Assembly: GCF_003053745.1 (NCBI RefSeq)
Contig: NZ_QAYE01000011.1
Location: forward strand, 3,389 to 67,388
Length of the DNA stretch: 64,000 nt
Source of the DNA: Sphingomonas faeni
GTDB taxonomy: Bacteria; Pseudomonadota; Alphaproteobacteria; Sphingomonadales; Sphingomonadaceae
Reading direction: 5' to 3'
Below, one piece after another: positions 51,674 through 60,566 of the stretch (its first letter is position 1; every line of letters starts with the position of its first letter). Below the pieces are notes generated by a model, which saw nothing but the letters and a program-made list of their open reading frames with translations, had not been told where the DNA came from and searched no databases. The position numbers were made by a program, and so were the translations under genes.

Positions 51674-53014
51674 ATGATCGACACCGGCATCGTTATCCTG
51701 GGATCGGGTATGGCGGGATTTGGCGCCGCCAATTATCTGGCAGAGCAAGGCTTGTCGGCACGGATTTACGATCAGCGATCGCGGCCCGGTGGGCTTACAT
51801 CGAGCTTTGGATCGGGTGACGGCTTCATCTTTGACGAAGGCGTGCACATTTCCTTCACGAAAAGCGAGCGCGTCAAGGATCTGTTCGCACGGTCCGCGGA
51901 AAACGTCGAGGTTGGCCGAGTTTACTGCAACAATTACTGGAAAGGCCACTGGATCAAGCATCCAGCGCAGGTCAATCTTCACGGTCTACCGAAAGACTTG
52001 ATCATCGATTGCATCAAGGACTTTGCGGCAGTAAATTCGGTCGCCGAACCTGTAACTGCTAATTATGCCGAATGGTTGCTCGCTGCCTATGGTGCGACCT
52101 TCGCCAATACCTTCCCTATGGTCTACACGCGCAAGTATCACACCACCGATGCGTCGAACATGTCGACTGATTGGTTAGGGCCGCGGCTATACCGCCCCAG
52201 CCTTGACGAGGTGTTGCGCGGCGCACTGGAGCATGAACCCCTCGATGTCTTCTACGTCGACGAGTTTCGCTACCCCTCGGAAGGCGGGTTCGAAGGCTTC
52301 ATCAAGGGGTTTTATGGCAAGGCGAGGGTTCATAACAACCATGAGGTCATCCAGATCGATCCGATCAGCCAGACCGTTCAATTTGCAAATGGCGCAACGG
52401 CTGCATTCAGCACGCTAATTTCCTCCATTCCTCTTCCAAAGCTTGTTCCGCTCATCAAGGGCGTGCCGGACGAAGTCCTGGACGCTTCAAGGCGTCTGGC
52501 TTGCTCTCAAGTGGTTGTCGTCAACATCGGCGTAAACCGGCCTGTCGAAACCAAGGCACAATGGTCGTATTTTTACGACGAAGACATTCCGTTTGCACGC
52601 GTCAGCTACCGTAACAAGCTGGCGCCGAAATCGTGCCCGCCTGATTGTGGTGCCTTCCAGGCCGAGGTCTATTTCAGCGACAAGTATCGCCCGCTTACCG
52701 GTACACCGGACGACTGGATCGAACCTGTCATCGACGCACTCATTTCTTGTGGCCTTATACAGAACCGCGGTGAAATCATTCATCAAAGTGCCATCTGGAT
52801 ACCGTTCGGCAATGTCATTTTCGATCTCGAACGGCGCGCAGCCGTTGATGTCGTCCAGGGATATCTTGATGACATTGGCATCCGGTATTGTGGCCGGTTC
52901 GGACAATGGGGCTATATATGGACGGACGCCGCATTTCTCAGTGGCGAGCAGGCAGCGCGTCGAACGCTTGAAGCGCAAGGTACAGCTGCCCCAAAGCTGA
53001 GGCTGGCAGGGTGA
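51674..53014 (+). CDS. FAD-dependent oxidoreductase of the amine-oxidase / UDP-galactopyranose-mutase-like fold
   Basis: From ATG 51674 the 446-residue product has a dinucleotide-binding start (IVILGSGMAGFGAANYLAEQ), the R-P-G-G-L-T segment that contacts FAD, and GYIWTDAAFLSGEQAA at the C-terminus, as in protoporphyrinogen-oxidase-like and UGM-like proteins. It may convert the ring form of, or oxidise, a nucleotide sugar. The start is chosen because an upstream extension to 51590 overlaps the DUF4910 gene. It lies 61 bp after that gene. Confidence 0.8.
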   Translation: MIDTGIVILGSGMAGFGAANYLAEQGLSARIYDQRSRPGGLTSSFGSGDGFIFDEGVHISFTKSERVKDLFARSAENVEVGRVYCNNYWKGHWIKHPAQVNLHGLPKDLIIDCIKDFAAVNSVAEPVTANYAEWLLAAYGATFANTFPMVYTRKYHTTDASNMSTDWLGPRLYRPSLDEVLRGALEHEPLDVFYVDEFRYPSEGGFEGFIKGFYGKARVHNNHEVIQIDPISQTVQFANGATAAFSTLISSIPLPKLVPLIKGVPDEVLDASRRLACSQVVVVNIGVNRPVETKAQWSYFYDEDIPFARVSYRNKLAPKSCPPDCGAFQAEVYFSDKYRPLTGTPDDWIEPVIDALISCGLIQNRGEIIHQSAIWIPFGNVIFDLERRAAVDVVQGYLDDIGIRYCGRFGQWGYIWTDAAFLSGEQAARRTLEAQGTAAPKLRLAG

Positions 53015-53155
53015 CGCCCGTAATACGAGCGCCGAAATGCCGCTGCAGTCTGTGCGCTGACGCTTTTCGCGTGTGGCAAAGAGACGGCGGGCAGGTTCAT
53101 CGTCCGGCATCATCTCGGCCGCGAACTGCGCTCAGATACCCTCATCGATAGCGAG

Positions 53156-53656
53156 ATGATCATGGCTCATGAAACCACGTCGGTCGCGTTAGCGGTCGAA
53201 CTGACTGCGGCCTGGCTCGCAAACCCTAGCACGCGCGCAAATGCTGACGAAGTACCGGAATTCCTACGTTTGATGCGTCGGGCTATATCGCAACTGGCCG
53301 GAACCTCGACGCCCGCCCCTCTCGAGGATCCAGAGCAGATATTTGAGCCAGCGGTAACGGTGCGAAAGTCGCTGGCGTCACCCGATCAGATCATCTCGCT
53401 TATAAACGGCAAGCCCTACAAGACATTGCGCCGCCACCTCGCAAATCATGGCCTGACGCCAGTGGAATACCGAACGCGCTATAATCTCGAGCCAGATTAC
53501 CCGATGGTTGCCCCGTCCTATTCAGATGCCCGTAGAGCAATGGCCAAGTCGATCGGTCTGGGACGCCAAACAAGAAAGAAGGTCCATAACTCCCCACAAG
53601 CCACGTCTAAAAACTATCGGGGTCCTCAAATATCAAAGAATTCCGGAAAAAAATAG
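53156..53656 (+). CDS. Ros/MucR-family transcriptional regulator
   Basis: The 166-residue product has ELTAAWLANPSTRANADEVP, then KPYKTLRRHLANHGLTPVEYRTRYNL and DYPMVAPSYSDARR, the MucR core. The two His of the finger are kept (HLANH) but the Cys positions are not cysteines, as in some MucR proteins that still bind AT-rich DNA. It is an intact copy of the damaged gene at 19708. The two flank the EPS region on either side. The C-terminus is basic and low in complexity. ATG 53162 is an alternative start. Confidence 0.88.
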   Translation: MIMAHETTSVALAVELTAAWLANPSTRANADEVPEFLRLMRRAISQLAGTSTPAPLEDPEQIFEPAVTVRKSLASPDQIISLINGKPYKTLRRHLANHGLTPVEYRTRYNLEPDYPMVAPSYSDARRAMAKSIGLGRQTRKKVHNSPQATSKNYRGPQISKNSGKK

Positions 53657-53910
53657 GACCTTCTGCCTATCATTGATATACCTCACTATCGTACCAAACA
53701 AAGACCTCATAAATCAAAAGATATTTATACACCTACCGACATAGTGTGGATCTTGTGATTAAGCACAAATTATTACTTATAGAAACTAAAACATGATTAC
53801 GGACTAAATATTATTAGTGTATTATAAATGGGAAAAATTAAGATATACTAATGAGATCATGTTAATTAATAACTACCTGTGATCTAGGTTTATTGTAGAA
53901 AGCGGGGTTG
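53657..53910. other. AT-rich intergenic region
   Basis: Strongly AT-rich compared with the rest of the window; no gene is seen. It could be a MucR/H-NS-type binding region or acquired DNA. Confidence 0.5.
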
Positions 53911-54198
53911 ATGAAAAAACCAGACCTCTCAACAATGATAAAAAGATCACCTCAAGGTATTCTTAGCCGTACGATATTGGCCATAGTTTGGGTGGGTGCA
54001 ATGTTGTCTGCCCTAACGAGGGCGTTGCTGATATTGGCAGCTTTAGCTACGGTATTCATATTGTTGATGATCATTTGCGTTTTTAGCGTTCGACATAAAT
54101 CCGAAATGACATGTCGCGTTATTGCCCGCTGGGAGTTAGAGGATGACCTTCAACATATATACAGTGCTGAAGCAGCGGCGCATGCGACGCAGACCTAA
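53911..54198 (+). CDS. Small membrane protein in AT-rich DNA
   Basis: From ATG 53911 the 95-residue product has two adjacent hydrophobic stretches (about residues 18-35 and 38-58) and a soluble C-terminus (ARWELEDDLQHIYSAEAAAH). GGGG lies about 6 bases before the start. Codon use is more AT-rich than in the EPS genes. No family is recognised. It follows the intact MucR-like gene, 250 bp downstream. Confidence 0.5.
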   Translation: MKKPDLSTMIKRSPQGILSRTILAIVWVGAMLSALTRALLILAALATVFILLMIICVFSVRHKSEMTCRVIARWELEDDLQHIYSAEAAAHATQT

Positions 54199-54722
54199 TA
54201 TTTATAACCCAAAGATTTACCTGCTATTATGCCTGAAATAGGTAGATATAAAGTATTTCGGCGAAGAAATCGCCGACGTATACTTTATCAAATTTACTTT
54301 AATCCACTGATACATATATCTTATTGTAAAGGCGACCAATGTTAGGATCGATGCCCTTGTTAGTGCTGATCATACATAAAAATAACTAGGTCGAGGCGAG
54401 GTCGAATGAGAATGGCTACTGTCGGCTATAGCTAAGGCAGCCTTTTCTGCAGCCGCAATGTTGCTAACACCCTAATATATACTGAGTGCTTGTGGTGAAA
54501 AGCCAGCCGCCTTACTGTTCCCAACCGTACTGCCACTGCTACAGCAAAAGACGTCATCATAGGTGGCTCGGCAAATCTGCACAGGCAGCTAAGTGGAGTT
54601 TCTGCCTGAAGGCTGTGGATCGGCGTCGAAAGCGGTACCCCGCTGTGAGCGAGGCAACCGCCTGATATCTTTTAGAAAGTATGGGTTAGGGAGGGGGCCC
54701 GATCAGCGCCCGGCCATATAGC
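54199..54722. other. Non-coding AT-rich stretch
   Basis: No supported gene. It contains a hairpin at 54250-54286. Confidence 0.5.
54250..54286 (+). terminator. Hairpin downstream of the small membrane protein gene
   Basis: CGGCGA (54259-54264) pairs with TCGCCG (54270-54275), and outer arms AAAGTAT and ATACTTT also pair. It is 52 bp after the stop of the gene ending at 54198. The T-run is weak. Confidence 0.45.
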
Positions 54723-55007
54723 TCAGGCTCGCGCCTCACTTTCGCTGACATAGCGACGCAACACACGGTTGATCTGGGTCTGGTAGCCGCGATCATCAGC
54801 ATGTTCTTTGAACCATGTCACGATATCGGCGTCTAGGCGAAGCGTGACAGGCTTCTTGATTGGGCGATACAACGCCGGCCGTTTGGCATGTTGCCATGCT
54901 TCGGCCGTCACTTCCGGGATGTCGGCTGTGTTAATCTGATCATCTGGCAAGGCCGCGAGACGGTCCAGCTGATCCTGCAGTTCGGGGCCAAGCGCTTTCT
55001 TGCTCAT
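54723..55007 (-). CDS. brnA: BrnA-type antitoxin
   Basis: From ATG 55007 the 94-residue product has a polar N-terminus and KKPVTLRLDADIVTWFKEHADDRGYQTQINRVLRRYV, the BrnA ribbon-helix-helix C-terminal region. BrnA binds BrnT toxin and represses the operon. The start codon lies within the end of the restored toxin frame, the usual overlap of brnT and brnA. The antitoxin is intact even though the toxin is not. Confidence 0.9.
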   Translation of the reverse strand: MSKKALGPELQDQLDRLAALPDDQINTADIPEVTAEAWQHAKRPALYRPIKKPVTLRLDADIVTWFKEHADDRGYQTQINRVLRRYVSESEARA

Positions 55008-55273
55008 AGCGTCTCCTTTCGTGTGCCGTGGCCTTTCGGGCGCTGATAATCCGGACCCGATACTCGTTGTCCGGCTCGGGGTGGCTGTGAACGATGACCA
55101 AACACGACGGCGCCGATCATGCCGGTCGCGTGCCAACGCTGCTCACCAGCCTCTACGCGATCAGGTAGGACAACGTAGAAGGGATCACTCCAAACCTCCT
55201 GCGCCGACTCGAACGACACTCCGTGTTTGGCAAGGTTCGATGTGGCCTTCTGATTATAACATTCAAATAGCAC
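54950..55273 (-). pseudogene. brnT: BrnT-type toxin gene with a frameshift
   Basis: The first 55 residues from ATG 55273 (KATSNLAKHGVSFESAQEVW, then VEAGEQRWHATGMIG) match BrnT toxins, RelE-like ribonucleases. After GAVV the frame gives an unlike sequence. Removing one T in the TTT near 55105 restores VIVHSHPEPDNEYRVRIISA and RKATAHERRRYE, the expected BrnT end. So a one-base insertion breaks the toxin, or the base is a sequencing error. The order toxin then antitoxin is normal. Confidence 0.8.
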
Positions 55274-55365
55274 GTCGCCCCAATGTTGACAAAAACGTAT
55301 GTACGCTTGGGGCGGGGCTACAGCAAGGGTCCCGGAGGAAAGCGTCAGCGTTCACCCAGGTTAGC

Positions 55366-55767
55366 TCATCGTTTTGGATCGCTAAGATCGTCCGGAAACA
55401 CCCATTTGTCGGTCATCGGAAAAATCGACAGGGTTTCCCGCCGCCGTTCGAACATCTCGACCAGTTGCTAGACCAGGCGGAGGCTGTCCTCGTCTTGAAA
55501 CCGGAGCCGCACCGGCAGTCGCGCCTCGACCGGTGTCAAGAGGTTGACTGCGCTCACCCGTGCGGTGACGAGGCCCGAGATGTCGCTAGAGTCGTCGCCC
55601 CAGATCCGGAAACGGAACGGCTTTTCGTCGCGTCCGTGCCGCCAGACCCTGCATTCGAGCGACAAGGTCTCGACCGGCGACCTTTTGCCCTCGCGCCAGT
55701 AGAAGGCGTCGCCCTGCCGGCGGTTGATCAAATTCCCGATCGACCGGAATGGCCTGATCACCGGCAT
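55366..55767 (-). pseudogene. Hypothetical gene with an internal TAG
   Basis: The frame from ATG 55767 encodes IRPFRSIGNLINRRQGDAFY, then LECRVWRHGRDEKPFRFRIW and DEDSLRLV, then TAG at 55468-55470, and continues protein-like as QLVEMFERRRETLSIFPMTD and KWVFPDDLSDPKR to TGA 55366-55368. One nonsense codon splits it. No family is recognised. It lies just left of the replication region and may be a plasmid gene. Confidence 0.45.
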
Positions 55768-56121
55768 CTCTCGGCCTGCGAAGTTCTTTAAAGATTCGGC
55801 GATGCTTAACGCGCCGTGGGGCCGGAGGTTCAGGCAGCGTGAGAGAGACGCGGCTTGGAAGGCGCGTCGCTCTCGTCGTCATCCTTGGGGTACCCAAGGC
55901 AGCGCTCACACTCCTGGTTGGAGCGCCGCAGGAGGCGGCGACATGGCACCGACGTCCAACGACATGCTGATCGTAAGCGGACAAGCGCTGGACGACGTCT
56001 ATTCGCGCGCGCTTACCGCTTTTCGGCTGCAAAAGGGCGGTCGATCATCCTACGATGGCGGCTCGCCGAGAGTCTCCAAGCGATCAGCCCTTGGATGTCT
56101 GACGCTACCATGTATCTGTTT

Positions 56122-56166
56122 TCGAATAGCTCGAATAGCTCGAATAGCTCGAATAGCTCGAACGGC
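56122..56166. repeat. Tandem repeat of a 9-bp unit
   Basis: Four perfect copies of TCGAATAGC (56122-56157) and one degenerate copy (TCGAACGGC). This lies about 450 bp upstream of repA and could be an origin-type repeat. Confidence 0.9.
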
Positions 56167-56194
56167 ATGATGCATACGCGAGTGATGCTATACA

Positions 56195-56210
56195 TGTCGA
56201 CACATCGACA
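56195..56210. promoter_or_regulatory. Inverted repeat TGTCGA-CACA-TCGACA
   Basis: Perfect six-base arms around a four-base spacer, the same core as in the 24-bp inverted repeat at 10886-10909. Close to the replication region, it may be a binding site for a plasmid partition or control protein. Confidence 0.6.
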
Positions 56211-56350
56211 CGTCAACGCTACCGCTTGTTGGATGCCGTTCATCACCCAGACGTCCGCCTGGCCTGCAATATTGTTCATCGGCGGACATAGGTAGCGTCG
56301 ACATCGCCGGCTCGAATGATCGCAAACCACTAGCGGCTTGGAGGCTGACG

Positions 56351-56548
56351 GGGTTTTCCGTGTAATAGCACGAAGTCTCCTCCGCCGGTCGTCGGGCTCA
56401 TGCCACAGCCCAGCGTTTTCCTCGTGAAAGCACGCAGAACCAGACGGTATTGGACCGGAATCGCTATGCTTTGCCAGGATAGGCCGTCCGTATGCGTCGA
56501 GCGTCGGCCTAACCCCGTTAATGTTCGTGCTATCACACGGAAAACCCC
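56351..56548. repeat. Iterons upstream of repA
   Basis: Copies of the iteron GTTTTCCGTGTRATAGCACGAA: 56351-56374 (plus), a diverged copy at 56413-56440 (plus), and 56523-56548 (minus). The minus copy is 66 bp before the repA start. They should bind RepA to open the origin and control copy number. Confidence 0.85.
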
Positions 56549-56613
56549 CTTTCCGTTGGACAAGCATGAGGCAGCGACACAGGTTGATCGCTGATAAAGG
56601 CGAGTTTGGGATC

Positions 56614-57495
56614 ATGGGCGACGTTTCGGTTTTTCAGGGTGACCTGTTTTCGGTGCACAGCCCGCTGTACGGCGATGTGCAGGGTGAGCGGACCGTGGCT
56701 GAGTTTCCGTTTTTCGCCCTGTCGAAAAAGGCCCATATGACCCCGATGGTTTTTGAATCGGGCGAAGCCCGGATCGAGATCAATCCTAGCAAGACCGGTG
56801 TCGCAACGATCTACGACAAGGAAATCCTGCTCTATATCGCCAGTCTGATGGCGGAGCGGGCCGAAAAAGGCGAAAAAGCCGACCGGATCATGACGTTTAC
56901 CGCCAACGATCTCTTCCGCGTTACCGGTACGAACTCGTCCGCGCGGTCTTACACGTCGCTCAAAGCTTCATTGAACAGGCTGCAGGGCACGCAGATCGTC
57001 ACAAATATTGAGACTGGTGGCGAAGGATCGGACAGCTCGTTTTCCTGGCTGCTCAAGGCCGACATCAAGTACATCAAGACGTCGACGGGTGAGCGTCGTG
57101 TAAAATGGGTCGAAGTCATGGTGTGTGACTGGTTGTATCGCGCGATTCTGACGGATCAGCGGATCGCTGCATACCATCATGACTTTTTCAAGCTTGGCCC
57201 TATCGAACGGCGTCTCTACGAACTTGCCAAATTTAACTGCAAGGACGACGGTTTTACACTTGATATTGGTGAGCTGGCGGCGCGCGTCGGCTGTGCTTCG
57301 GACCGACGTGGCCTCGAATATTTTAAGAAGCAGCTGCGCGACGTATCTGAACAGGATAGTCTGCCCGAATATACTCTCAACGTCGTTGAAACGAAAATCC
57401 CCTCCGGCCGCGGTGGTCGGCCGCGGTTGCATACGACGATCGGCTTTCGACCCAAAAGAGATCCCGAAATTCTTGAAGACGGCACCGACACGTAA
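56614..57495 (+). CDS. repA: Plasmid replication initiator protein (RPA family)
   Basis: From ATG 56614 the 293-residue product starts VSVFQGDLFSVHSPLYGDVQ, followed by FPFFALSKK and GVATIYDKEILLYIASLM, as in RPA-type replication initiators of alphaproteobacterial plasmids. Two winged-helix-like segments follow (FRVTGTNSSARSYTSLKASL and LDIGELAARVGCASDRRGLE). It binds iterons, which flank it on both sides (56351-56548, 57515-57650). The length is normal. A second, broken copy of the first 75 residues lies at 63208-63433. Confidence 0.93.
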   Translation: MGDVSVFQGDLFSVHSPLYGDVQGERTVAEFPFFALSKKAHMTPMVFESGEARIEINPSKTGVATIYDKEILLYIASLMAERAEKGEKADRIMTFTANDLFRVTGTNSSARSYTSLKASLNRLQGTQIVTNIETGGEGSDSSFSWLLKADIKYIKTSTGERRVKWVEVMVCDWLYRAILTDQRIAAYHHDFFKLGPIERRLYELAKFNCKDDGFTLDIGELAARVGCASDRRGLEYFKKQLRDVSEQDSLPEYTLNVVETKIPSGRGGRPRLHTTIGFRPKRDPEILEDGTDT

Positions 57496-57514
57496 TCGGT
57501 TTGCAGGCTGGCAT

Positions 57515-57650
57515 GGGGTTTTCCGTGTAATAGCACGAACTCAAATTCGGCACTCTAAGTCCCGACCGGCTAAGCTACCGGGCCCCGGCAAGGGGTTTTC
57601 CGTGTGATAGCACGAACATTTCCCGAGTTTTCCGTGCGAAAGCACGAACC
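57515..57650 (+). repeat. Iterons downstream of repA
   Basis: Three copies: 57515-57540 (GGGGTTTTCCGTGTAATAGC...), 57592-57617 and 57625-57650, the last with GCGAAAGCACGAAC in place of GTGATAGCACGAAC. All are in plus orientation. Together with the upstream copies they surround repA. Confidence 0.88.
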
Positions 57651-58085
57651 TTGCCGCTTTGCCCTGCCTCCATAAACCGCAAGGATGATGGAACGGCGGT
57701 CGTCGTTCGTCGAATTCGGATTATTCCAAATCCGACGAGCGAGGGCGTGGTCGTAACGATCATCGGCAAGGGGGGGCAAGTGTCGGGTTTCTGAGCCGCA
57801 TCGTGCGCAGCGTTTACGCCAGCGCAGGATGTATACGCTGCTTGGGTCGCCACCTGTCCCACCAAACCCATGACATCGATAGCGAAGGAATGGCTGTGAG
57901 CGGATAAAAGGAAACCCGGCACAAAGGCCGGGCATCCAAAAGCACATACTAGGTTCGTGCCTGCAAGCACAAACGATCGTCTGACAACGATCCCTAAATA
58001 TGCGCTTTTCAGATTGAATTCAAGGATGCGCGTTTCGTGCCACGGCTGACTTTTGCCTGTTTCCGCCACCCTCAAAAGGGAACGG
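57651..58085. other. Gap between repA iterons and the HTH replication gene
   Basis: No supported gene. CCCGGC-ACAAAG-GCCGGG (57915-57932) is a small hairpin. A GTTCGTGC/GCACAAAC pair near 57952-57974 recalls half an iteron. It may be part of the origin. Confidence 0.5.
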
Positions 58086-58871
58086 ATGATGGGGACTATT
58101 ACGATAGGCGATGCCGCGCTGAAGGCGTTCGGCTTGCTGACGCGCGAGCGTGCGCCCGCGCGATCGGGCGCACTCCACCGAACAGGCGCGCCTGTGCTAC
58201 GCGACAGCTTGGAGGCCGGTACCTTCGAAGAGGTCTTCTGGACGGCACCTGGCAAGGGCGAAACCGACCGTTTGCTGCATGTTGCGCGCAAAACCCTTGA
58301 CGCTGCACGGCGGTTGCGGCGCGATGCGCGCTCGGGAGAACGGACGCTGACAGTCGTCGAACGAGGGATTGCCCAGCTTACCGGCAGCGCTGTGCGGGTC
58401 TTCGAAGAGATCCTCACGCTTGCGCGGTTAAACCGTGGCCGTGTGTACCCCTCCTATGACTATCTGGCAGAGGCCACCGGGCTTGGGCGTGCAACCGTCG
58501 GTCGGGCACTTCATATTCTCGAGGCAATCGGGTTTCTCGTGCGCCAGCGCCGTTTCAACCGCGTGAAGAAGGACGGCCCCGGGCCTCGGTACGTACAGAC
58601 ATCCAACGCCTACCGACCTCTGCTGCCTGGCAGCGTGCGATCCTATCTTCCGCGCTGGATGCGCCCTGCCCCGTTGCCCGACGACGCCGCTCAGCATCAC
58701 GCCGATCACGTCCTGGAAACCAATGCGATGTTGGAGACGCTGTCCTGTAGGGAACTTGCGCAGATTACTGTTGGCGGTTCCTTAGGCAAAATTCTTGCTA
58801 AGCTGGGTGAGACGATCGACCGCATGGAGCGCGAGGCTCAAAACGATCTAGAACCGCTCACAGATTCTTAA
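58086..58871 (+). CDS. Helix-turn-helix replication-associated protein
   Basis: The 261-residue product has GSAVRVFEEILTLARLNRGRVYPSYDYLAEATGLGRATVGRALHILEAIGFLVRQRRF in its middle, cut here into parts: the first is a helix pair, the second (LAEATGLGRATVGRALHIL) a winged helix-turn-helix. Such proteins are encoded next to RPA-type repA genes on sphingomonad plasmids and are thought to help replication or its control. The start at 58086 has AGGGAAC upstream; ATG 58089 is an alternative. It is transcribed in the same direction as repA. Confidence 0.75.
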   Translation: MMGTITIGDAALKAFGLLTRERAPARSGALHRTGAPVLRDSLEAGTFEEVFWTAPGKGETDRLLHVARKTLDAARRLRRDARSGERTLTVVERGIAQLTGSAVRVFEEILTLARLNRGRVYPSYDYLAEATGLGRATVGRALHILEAIGFLVRQRRFNRVKKDGPGPRYVQTSNAYRPLLPGSVRSYLPRWMRPAPLPDDAAQHHADHVLETNAMLETLSCRELAQITVGGSLGKILAKLGETIDRMEREAQNDLEPLTDS

Positions 58872-59261
58872 ATATGAACAAAACAGTGTTGGCCTAGCCG
58901 GCCAACGCAACCCGTAATAGAGGCACCAACCTGACACATTGAGACTCAAACCGCCGGATAACACGCGGAAAACCCTGGACGCAGCGACGATGTCGCCGCG
59001 AATGCTCCCTAGCGGGATCATGCGGTTTCCGAAGCTCTTATCATCGCACCGGATTCGAAGCGGGAGCGTCGTGACATGGATGACGATAATAACGCCGTTT
59101 TTCACGATGGTGACCTGAGGCCGTCGGTCAGGAATGACTGTTTTTCAGGTGACAAGCGGCAATCAGGGTTCCGACAATGGGATGCCTCGGACCCGCGATT
59201 TTCGCGTCATCGCGTTATGACGCTTGCGTATTGGCGCTGGTATCCCTAACCGCAGCGCCGT
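58872..59261. other. Non-coding gap upstream of tRNA-Pro
   Basis: No supported gene in these 390 bases. Confidence 0.5.
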
Positions 59262-59635
<374 letters not shown>

Positions 59636-59881
59636 ATGGACTTTCCGTGGAAAGAGCAGGCGACCTTAGTTCGGATGGCGGGCGTCGAACAGGTAGACGA
59701 CCAGTCCTGTGAGATCCTGTTTGAAGGATCCTTGCTGGCGATGGCAACTCGTGTGCGGGACATGAAGCCGGCTCAGCGCAAGCGCCTACGGTTATCGATA
59801 CCGGACCGGCAGGTTCGTCCCCATACTTTCCAGGGGGATGCCCTGACGGCGCTGATCGACCGTATCCCACCAGCCGCCTGA
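59636..59881 (+). CDS. Small hypothetical protein
   Basis: From ATG 59636 the 81-residue product begins MDFPWKEQATLVRMAGVEQV and continues with CEILFEGSLLAMATRVRDMK, then RLRLSIPDRQVRPHTFQGDA. It is soluble with a beta-rich pattern and a basic middle. No family is recognised. It lies 300 bp after tRNA-Pro with no operon partner. Confidence 0.5.
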   Translation: MDFPWKEQATLVRMAGVEQVDDQSCEILFEGSLLAMATRVRDMKPAQRKRLRLSIPDRQVRPHTFQGDALTALIDRIPPAA

Positions 59882-59971
59882 ATACCGTTTTTGACGGTTT
59901 CGTTTTGCACAATCGCGGTTGGAGCCAACGCATTTGCCCGCGCGTATCTTAACAGCCACATGACACGCTGA

Positions 59972-59986
59972 TGCTGCGACGCAGCA
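59972..59986. repeat. Small inverted repeat
   Basis: TGCTGCG and CGCAGCA flank a single A, 22 bp before the start of the 44-residue gene at 60008. It could be an operator or a leader hairpin. Confidence 0.5.
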
Positions 59987-60007
59987 ATGACGTGAATGAG
60001 GTTTTTT

Positions 60008-60142
60008 ATGTTCTCCCTGATCGCTCTCTACTTCGAATACCGTAACGCTCAGGCCGCTCACATCGCGGCGACGAGCGCGACGGTCGAACTTGACCGCCCC
60101 GCAAACGACGTTAGCTCGGCCAGCATTGCGAGAGCTGCCTAG
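60008..60142 (+). CDS. 44-residue hypothetical protein
   Basis: ATG 60008 is preceded by GAGG at a six-base spacing, a good ribosome-binding site. The product is MFSLIALYFEYRNAQAAHIA followed by ATSATVELDRPANDVSSAS and IARAA. It looks like a short amphipathic helix with a polar tail. No family is recognised. Confidence 0.5.
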   Translation: MFSLIALYFEYRNAQAAHIAATSATVELDRPANDVSSASIARAA

Positions 60143-60213
60143 ATCCGCGAAGGCTGTGGTGGAACCGGCACGCTGCAATACCGCGGCGCTGGCCACATCA
60201 TCGACGGTATTGC

Positions 60214-60429
60214 GTGACACCGACCGTTATTACTCCGAGCAGCCCAAGCGCGATGGAAGCAGGCCTTGTGCACGACGAAGAGGCACAACGCTTCGTCGTG
60301 CTGACGTTCAAGGAGCCGGGAGGCGAGCCCATATTGGTCACCTTTACGGTTCCCATCTTCCAAAATTGTGTCGAGCACCTTGTCCGGACGGCGAAGGCAG
60401 CCACGGAGGAAGCCAATCGTGGTTCCTAG
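60214..60429 (+). CDS. Small hypothetical protein
   Basis: A GTG-initiated 71-residue frame: the core is FVVLTFKEPGGEPILVTFTV, then PIFQNCVEHLVRTAKAAT. Beta strands followed by one helix, soluble. No family is recognised, though the pattern looks conserved. It lies 71 bp after the 44-residue gene and may be in the same unit. Confidence 0.5.
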   Translation: MTPTVITPSSPSAMEAGLVHDEEAQRFVVLTFKEPGGEPILVTFTVPIFQNCVEHLVRTAKAATEEANRGS

Positions 60430-60566
60430 CTGACCATGACAGCTCATTTTGGCGATGGATTTCTCTGCCTCGGGCAATAGCCTTGCGCTAAGCAGACAAT
60501 GGCAATGGGCCTCAGTATCCCTGAACCAGCTTATGTTCGACGAACGGCTGGTCCAAAAATGCAGCG

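Larger units (their letters stand above)
55768..56350. other. Non-coding region left of repA with tandem and inverted repeats
   Basis: No gene is supported. It has a 9-bp tandem repeat (56122-56166) and a TGTCGA-N4-TCGACA site (56195-56210). It is likely part of the origin region. Confidence 0.5.

Noticed and set aside
21050..53014. A canonical gellan/sphingan cluster
   Set aside because: The rmlABCD genes and the normal gene order are absent, and CDP-glucose synthesis, C-methylation, an ORC-like ATPase and an Alg13/14 pair are present. Only Wzz, OPX, the barrel, polymerase and priming enzyme are alike in role.
55000..55791. 263-codon plus-strand frame over BrnT and the gene at 55366
   Set aside because: The minus-strand proteins match known or plausible families; this frame is Arg/Pro-rich and motif-free.
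56122..56166. CRISPR array at the tandem repeat
   Set aside because: Units are 9 bp and contiguous, with no spacers, and no cas genes are present anywhere in the window.
57575..58417. 280-codon minus-strand frame across the iterons and the HTH gene
   Set aside because: It reads through iteron repeats, has Arg/Ser-rich composition and overlaps a better-supported gene.
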